Shown here in pieces: positions 60,666 to 64,000 of a stretch of 64,000 nt of DNA. Below the pieces are notes generated by a model. That model did no database searches. It had not been told where the DNA came from and saw nothing but the letters and a program-made list of their open reading frames with translations. The stretch is from Streptomyces showdoensis (GTDB lineage Bacteria; Actinomycetota; Actinomycetes; Streptomycetales; Streptomycetaceae). The stretch is taken from the NCBI RefSeq assembly GCF_039535475.1, contig NZ_BAAAXG010000026.1, positions 4,149,501 to 4,213,500 of the forward strand. The letters are read 5' to 3'. The position numbers and the translations under genes were made by a program. Each line of letters opens with the position of its first letter. The first letter of the stretch is position 1.

Positions 60666-60833
60666 ATGGCGTACTCGGCCCCGCGGATCACCCCCCGCCC
60701 TTCCAGCCGTCGTCACCCGCTGGTGGCGACCGCCATGGTCCTCCCTCTCGCGACCCTGCTCGTGGTCGTCTTCGGCGGCTGGGAAGCGGTGGTCACTCAG
60801 GCGTCGTCCGTGGGCGTGATGCTGGGGCGCTGA
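60666..60833 (+). CDS. Small single-pass membrane protein (55 residues)
   Basis: MAYSAPRITPRPSS followed by RRHPLVATAMVLPLATLLVVVFGGWEAV, a basic then hydrophobic stretch (about 19-38), and a short polar tail. AGGAGAGG precedes the ATG by five bases, a strong ribosome site. No known family recalled. Possibly a small regulator or membrane partner. Composition is like the surrounding coding sequence. Confidence 0.65.
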   Translation: MAYSAPRITPRPSSRRHPLVATAMVLPLATLLVVVFGGWEAVVTQASSVGVMLGR

Positions 60834-60987
60834 GCGGCGCTCCGGACCCGGGTGAGCGGCCCGGGTCGGGGACATCCGGCCGGAAACCCCGTGGGGACGG
60901 GGGTGCGGCGGACGGCAGCGTGTGGCCGGTCAGCTGGGGAGCTGACCGGCCCTCGCGCTTTCTCGTGAGCCCTTTAGGCTCCTCTCC

Positions 60988-61962
60988 GTGGAGGAGACCG
61001 GTCTCGTACAGCTGCACGCCCTCGCCCGCGCCACGGCGCACCCGGGGGCGTCCTCGGCGTGCCCGTGCGCGACCGGGGTGCTCGCGGACCGGGACGACGG
61101 CACGGTGGTGCGCCACGGGCGTCTGGTCGTGAAGTCGCACGCGCCCGGCGGCGACACGGAGGAGCTCCGGTCGCGGGTCGGCGTCGCGGCCCTGCCCGCC
61201 CTGGCGGAGGTGCTCCTGCCGCCGCTGCCCGGCCCCCGCGCGGCGCTCGACGGCCGCCTGGTGACGGCGTGGCCGTACGGCACCCCCGTGGACCCGGAGC
61301 ACCCGGAAGCGGCCCCGTGGGAGGAGGCGGGCCGCCTCCTCGCGCTGCTGCACCTGACCCCGCCCCCGCCGGGCCTCCCGCCGATGCGCGCCCCGCTGAA
61401 GGCGGCGCTGGCCGTGGAGCGGATGCGTCGCACGGCCCCGGACCACCCGGCGGCCGCCACGGTCCTGGACGCCTGGCGCACCCTCCCGCCCCGGGCGGAG
61501 TCCCGGAGCGGCGGCTCCTCCGCCCTCTGCCACGGAGACTTCCACCTGGGCCAGCTGGTCCGCGCCCCCCACTGGCGCCTGATCGACGTCGACGACCTGG
61601 GCGTCGGCGACCCGGCGTGGGACCTGGCCCGCCCCGCGGCCTGGTTCGCGGCGGGGCTGCTGCCGCCGGAGGTCTGGTCGCGGTTCCTGGGGGCGTACGA
61701 GGGGGCCGGCGGCCCGGCGACCAGGAGCCCGGCGACCGGCGGCCCGACCACCGGGCGCGCGGGCTCCGGGGCCCCGGGCGGCGACCCGTGGGCCCGGCTG
61801 GACGTCCCGGCCCGCGCCCTGACCGTGCAGACCGCGGCGCTGGCGCTGGCGAAGTCGACGGCGGAGGGGCGCCCGCTGGACGAGGTGGAGCACGTGATGG
61901 TCGACACCTGCGCCCGAATCGCCTCGATCCGAACCGAGTTGGTTCCGCCGGCGTCCCCATAA
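60988..61962 (+). CDS. Aminoglycoside phosphotransferase-family protein
   Basis: 324 residues. Kinase-like motifs: SSALCHGDFHLGQLVR (Brenner motif) and RLIDVDDLGVGDPAWDLARPAAWF (metal-binding). The N-terminal lobe includes LVVKSHAPGGDTEELRSR with the likely ATP lysine. It may phosphorylate a small molecule; resistance is not implied. GTG start; TAGGCT at 60975-60980, seven bases upstream, points to a leaderless mRNA. Confidence 0.82.
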   Translation: MEETGLVQLHALARATAHPGASSACPCATGVLADRDDGTVVRHGRLVVKSHAPGGDTEELRSRVGVAALPALAEVLLPPLPGPRAALDGRLVTAWPYGTPVDPEHPEAAPWEEAGRLLALLHLTPPPPGLPPMRAPLKAALAVERMRRTAPDHPAAATVLDAWRTLPPRAESRSGGSSALCHGDFHLGQLVRAPHWRLIDVDDLGVGDPAWDLARPAAWFAAGLLPPEVWSRFLGAYEGAGGPATRSPATGGPTTGRAGSGAPGGDPWARLDVPARALTVQTAALALAKSTAEGRPLDEVEHVMVDTCARIASIRTELVPPASP

Positions 61963-62002
61963 AGTGAGAGCACCATCCGAACGGCAGGGAGTTGAGCCGA
62001 GC

Positions 62003-62284
62003 ATGCAGTGTCCCAAGTGCCACGCGCCCATGCACACGTACAACCGCAACGGTGTCCAGATCGAGCAGTGCAGCGGCTGCCGGGGCATATTCCTGGACTA
62101 CGGCGAGCTGGAGGCCCTGACCCGTCTGGAGTCGCAGTGGCAGGCCCCGCCCGCCCCGCCGGCCTACCCGGCGCAGCCCGCGGCTCCGGCCTGGGGCGCT
62201 CCGCAGCACGGCGGTCACGGTGGACACCACGGCCACCACGGCGGCCACCACCGCGGGTTCGGCCGGATGCTCTTCTCCTCCTGA
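62003..62284 (+). CDS. Small zinc-ribbon (zf-TFIIB-type) protein with His-rich tail
   Basis: 93 residues. MQCPKCHAPMHTYNRNGVQIEQCSGCRGIFLDYGELEALTRLE has two CxxC pairs binding one zinc. A Pro/Ala linker leads to a Gly/His-rich tail (HGGHGGHHGHHGGHHRGFG), which may bind metal. Common but uncharacterised in actinobacteria. ATG 62003 was chosen because the motif starts immediately. Confidence 0.85.
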   Translation: MQCPKCHAPMHTYNRNGVQIEQCSGCRGIFLDYGELEALTRLESQWQAPPAPPAYPAQPAAPAWGAPQHGGHGGHHGHHGGHHRGFGRMLFSS

Positions 62285-62355
62285 GCCCTCCTGACGCAAG
62301 GCTCCGAGCCCGTCTCGGAGCCTCGGCGCCCGGAGTTCGGAGCTCGGGCAACACG

Positions 62356-62394
62356 AAGAAGCCCCCGTCCGCGCGATGCGGCCGGGGGCTTCTT
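62356..62394. terminator. Terminator between the zinc-ribbon gene and the tRNA operon
   Basis: AAGAAGCCCCCG 62356-62367 pairs with CGGGGGCTTCTT 62383-62394 (12 bp, loop 15 nt). It has T-rich flanks on both strands and serves convergent transcripts. Confidence 0.85.
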
Positions 62395-62400
62395 GTCTGG

Positions 62401-62472
62401 TGCGCGATACTGGGATTGAACCAGTGACCTCTTCCGTGTCAGGGAAGCGCTCTCCCGCTGAGCTAATCGCGC
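62401..62472 (-). tRNA. tRNA-Val (GAC), copy 1
   Basis: The minus strand folds as a cloverleaf: acceptor GCGCGAT/ATCGCGC with discriminator A, D arm AGCTCAGCGGGAGAGC, anticodon loop CTGACAC (GAC), T arm with GGTTCAATCCC. CCA is not encoded. Identical to the next copy. Confidence 0.95.
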
Positions 62473-62519
62473 GGGATGGTCAGGATCGTACAGGACGAGC
62501 CCGGACCGGTGGTGCTGCG

Positions 62520-62591
62520 TGCGCGATACTGGGATTGAACCAGTGACCTCTTCCGTGTCAGGGAAGCGCTCTCCCGCTGAGCTAATCGCGC
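62520..62591 (-). tRNA. tRNA-Val (GAC), copy 2
   Basis: 72 nt, base-for-base identical to the copy at 62401-62472; 47 nt spacer. Anticodon GAC. Confidence 0.95.
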
Positions 62592-62625
62592 GGGGGATCC
62601 GAAGATCCAGGACCCGAAGATCCAG

Positions 62626-62697
62626 TGGACGATACTGGGATTGAACCAGTGACCCCTTCCGTGTCAGGGAAGTGCTCTCCCGCTGAGCTAATCGTCC
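62626..62697 (-). tRNA. tRNA-Val (GAC), variant copy
   Basis: Same anticodon arm (CTTCC CTGACAC GGAAG), D and T arms as the other two, but a different acceptor stem (GGACGAT/ATCGTCC) and small changes in the D-anticodon junction (GAGCAC) and variable region. Discriminator A. Still reads Val codons. Confidence 0.93.
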
Positions 62698-62701
62698 TTG
62701 G

Positions 62702-62772
62702 AGGTGGAGACGGGATTTGAACCCGTGTAGACGGCTTTGCAGGCCGTTGCCTCGCCTCTCGGCCACTCCACC
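62702..62772 (-). tRNA. tRNA-Cys (GCA)
   Basis: Acceptor GGTGGAG/CTCCACC, discriminator U, anticodon loop CTGCAAA (GCA), T arm with GGTTCAAATCC. All the expected Cys features. Confidence 0.95.
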
Positions 62773-62811
62773 AGGAGTGAATACGGGGGTTCGGGAAGAT
62801 CCCCCACATCG

Positions 62812-62884
62812 AGCGGACGACGAGATTCGAACTCGCGACCCTCACCTTGGCAAGGTGATGCTCTACCAACTGAGCCACGTCCGC
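62812..62884 (-). tRNA. tRNA-Gly (GCC)
   Basis: Acceptor GCGGACG/CGTCCGC, discriminator U, anticodon loop with GCC (CTTGCCAAG), T arm GAGTTCGAATCTC. First gene of the five-tRNA operon. Confidence 0.95.
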
Positions 62885-62926
62885 TTGTCTTTTCCGTTTC
62901 GCTTGCGCGTCCCGGCGACGTGTTGA

Positions 62927-62954
62927 ACTCTAGCGGATTCCTGGGCCAGCACAA
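62927..62954 (-). promoter_or_regulatory. Promoter of the tRNA operon
   Basis: On the minus strand: TTGTGC (62949-62954), 16-bp spacer, TAGAGT (62927-62932, TANNNT -10). It lies about 45 bp before tRNA-Gly and faces the operon. Confidence 0.6.
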
Positions 62955-63129
62955 AAACGCGTTTCCGCAGCGTGCTGACCTGCGGCCCCGCCAGGGGGTC
63001 CGGGAGCGTTCGCACGGCGTTCACTCCCCGTGTTCCCCGAGTGGCGCCCAGCGGCCCCCCGGCGCCCGTCCCCGGGGCCCCGCTCCCTCTCCCCGCCGGG
63101 CCGTGCCCCGCGCGCCTAGACTCGCAACC

Positions 63130-64000
63130 GTGCACCCCCTCGCTCCCATGGCCCGCTTCGGCGGCCTCCTCGCCACCGACCTGCGGGACGTCACCCGTGA
63201 CCCCGAGGCACTGGACTCCTCGGGCTTCTGGGCCGTCTGCGCGGACTTCGAGGGCCGTCTGACCTGCGCCCGCTTCGGCGACGTGCGGCCGGACCCGGTC
63301 CCCGCACCCGTCCCCGGCGCCTGGCGGGGGCCCGCGGCCGGCGACTGGACGTCCTCCCTGGACCGCGCCGCGTACACGGCGGGCGTGCGCCGCGTGCGCG
63401 AGCACATCGCGCGCGGGGAGGTGTACCAGGCGAACCTCTGCCGGGTGATGTCCGCGCCGCTGCCCGATCCGGCCCTCGCCGACGTGGACGCGCTCACCGC
63501 CCTCCTCGCCCGCGGCAACCCGGCCCCTTACGCGGGGACGATCCGGCTGCCGGCGCACGGGGTGGAGATCGCCACCGCGTCCCCGGAGCTCTTCCTGCGC
63601 CGCGAGGGGGCTCTGGTGACCTCCGGGCCGATCAAGGGCACCGGGCGCACGGCCGACGATCTGCTCCCGAAGGACTACGCGGAGAACGTGATGATCGTCG
63701 ACCTGGTCCGCAACGACCTCGGCCGGGTCTGCGAGACCGGCAGCGTCACCGTGCCCGACCTGTGCGCGGTCGAGGAGCACCCCGGCCTGGTCCACCTGGT
63801 CTCCACCGTCAGCGGGCTGCTGCGCGAGGACGCGGGCTGGCCCGGGCTGCTGGCCGCAGCCTTCCCGCCCGGGTCCGTCACGGGCGCGCCCAAGTCCAGC
63901 GCCCTGCGGATCATCGAGGCCCTGGAGACCGTCCCGCGCGGCCCCTACTGCGGCGGCATCGGCTGGGTCGACGCGGACGCGGGCACCGCCGAGCTCGCCG
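63130..64000 (+). CDS. pabB: Aminodeoxychorismate synthase component I-like, 5' part
   Basis: 290 codons to the window end; the gene continues. Chorismate-utilising motifs: EHIARGEVYQANLCRVMS, ATASPELFLRREG, SGPIKGTGRTADD (the PIKGT lysine typical of PabB rather than TrpE), ENVMIVDLVRNDLGRVCETGSVTVPDL, FPPGSVTGAPKSSALRIIEALE and GPYCGGIGWVD. It makes 4-amino-4-deoxychorismate from chorismate for folate. GTG start at 63130, with TAGACT at 63117-63122 seven bases upstream and no ribosome site, so probably leaderless. Confidence 0.88.
   Translation, partial: MHPLAPMARFGGLLATDLRDVTRDPEALDSSGFWAVCADFEGRLTCARFGDVRPDPVPAPVPGAWRGPAAGDWTSSLDRAAYTAGVRRVREHIARGEVYQANLCRVMSAPLPDPALADVDALTALLARGNPAPYAGTIRLPAHGVEIATASPELFLRREGALVTSGPIKGTGRTADDLLPKDYAENVMIVDLVRNDLGRVCETGSVTVPDLCAVEEHPGLVHLVSTVSGLLREDAGWPGLLAAAFPPGSVTGAPKSSALRIIEALETVPRGPYCGGIGWVDADAGTAELA

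Noticed and set aside
62401..62884. Integrated element at the tRNA cluster
   Set aside because: No integrase or direct repeat of a tRNA 3' end is visible; the two identical tRNA-Val copies are full genes.

Overview
The window reads as a stretch of core chromosome from a Streptomyces-type actinomycete. GC is very high, codon third positions are almost always G or C, GTG starts are common, and start-codon overlaps of the ATGA/GTGA type are frequent. Gene content fits the genus: a mycosin, an NsdA-like regulator, the infC-rpmI-rplT / pheST block, the argCJBDR operon and a cobalamin set. This assignment is inference from content and layout. I see no prophage, transposase, CRISPR array or rRNA.

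Layout. 0-5.3 kb: end of a HAD-like gene, a PLP-dependent deaminase/aldolase, a Pro-rich membrane protein coupled to a mycosin, SseB-family and DUF1844 proteins. 5.3-13.3 kb: translation block with a structured leader, infC (ATC start), rpmI, rplT, a TrmH-type methyltransferase, an orphan sensor kinase, pheS and pheT. 13.4-23.2 kb: SpoIIE-type phosphatase, NsdA-like regulator, NUDIX hydrolase, 3-hydroxybutyryl-CoA dehydrogenase, Tat-exported GHL10 protein, DUF1918, an EamA exporter divergent from a MocR-type regulator, GNAT, and a phosphatase-fold protein lacking its catalytic histidine. 23.2-31 kb: first copy of a long palindromic element, RsmC/RlmG-like methyltransferase, ABC-F protein with minisatellites in its upstream region, divergent ECF41-like sigma factor, AraC regulator with VOC protein, and a frameshifted UvrA paralogue. 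31-41 kb: argC-J-B-D-R with four-base overlaps between most pairs, then three unrelated minus-strand genes, then argH under its own promoter that resembles the argC promoter. 40.5-47.7 kb: TetR/MFS efflux pair, acyltransferase, glycerophosphodiester phosphodiesterase, small sigma factor, GNAT, two small membrane proteins, HAD phosphatase. 47.7-50.8 kb: methionine ABC importer metN-metI-metQ preceded by a cysteine-rich leader peptide. 51-58 kb: cobalamin genes cobL, an unusual bluB-cobT fusion with a 540-residue disordered head, the second palindromic element, and cobA/cysG. 58-64 kb: TrmH methyltransferase, Ser/Thr kinase, a 55-residue membrane protein, APH-like protein, zinc-ribbon protein, a five-tRNA operon (Gly-Cys-Val-Val-Val) on the minus strand, and the start of a pabB-like gene.

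Functional themes are translation, arginine synthesis, methionine uptake and cobalamin synthesis. CobL, BluB, CobT and CobA act in one pathway, and sulfur supply (MetNIQ) feeds SAM, which CobL and CobA consume.

The most unusual signals are: (1) two copies of a 129-138 bp palindromic element, about 33 kb apart, whose sequences differ while stem pairing is kept; (2) the 28-codon leader peptide ending in a C-M-C-R-M-C-A-I tail before metNIQ; (3) the infC leader with a hairpin plus T-run and a non-AUG start; (4) tandem repeats upstream of the ABC-F gene; and (5) the BluB-CobT fusion.
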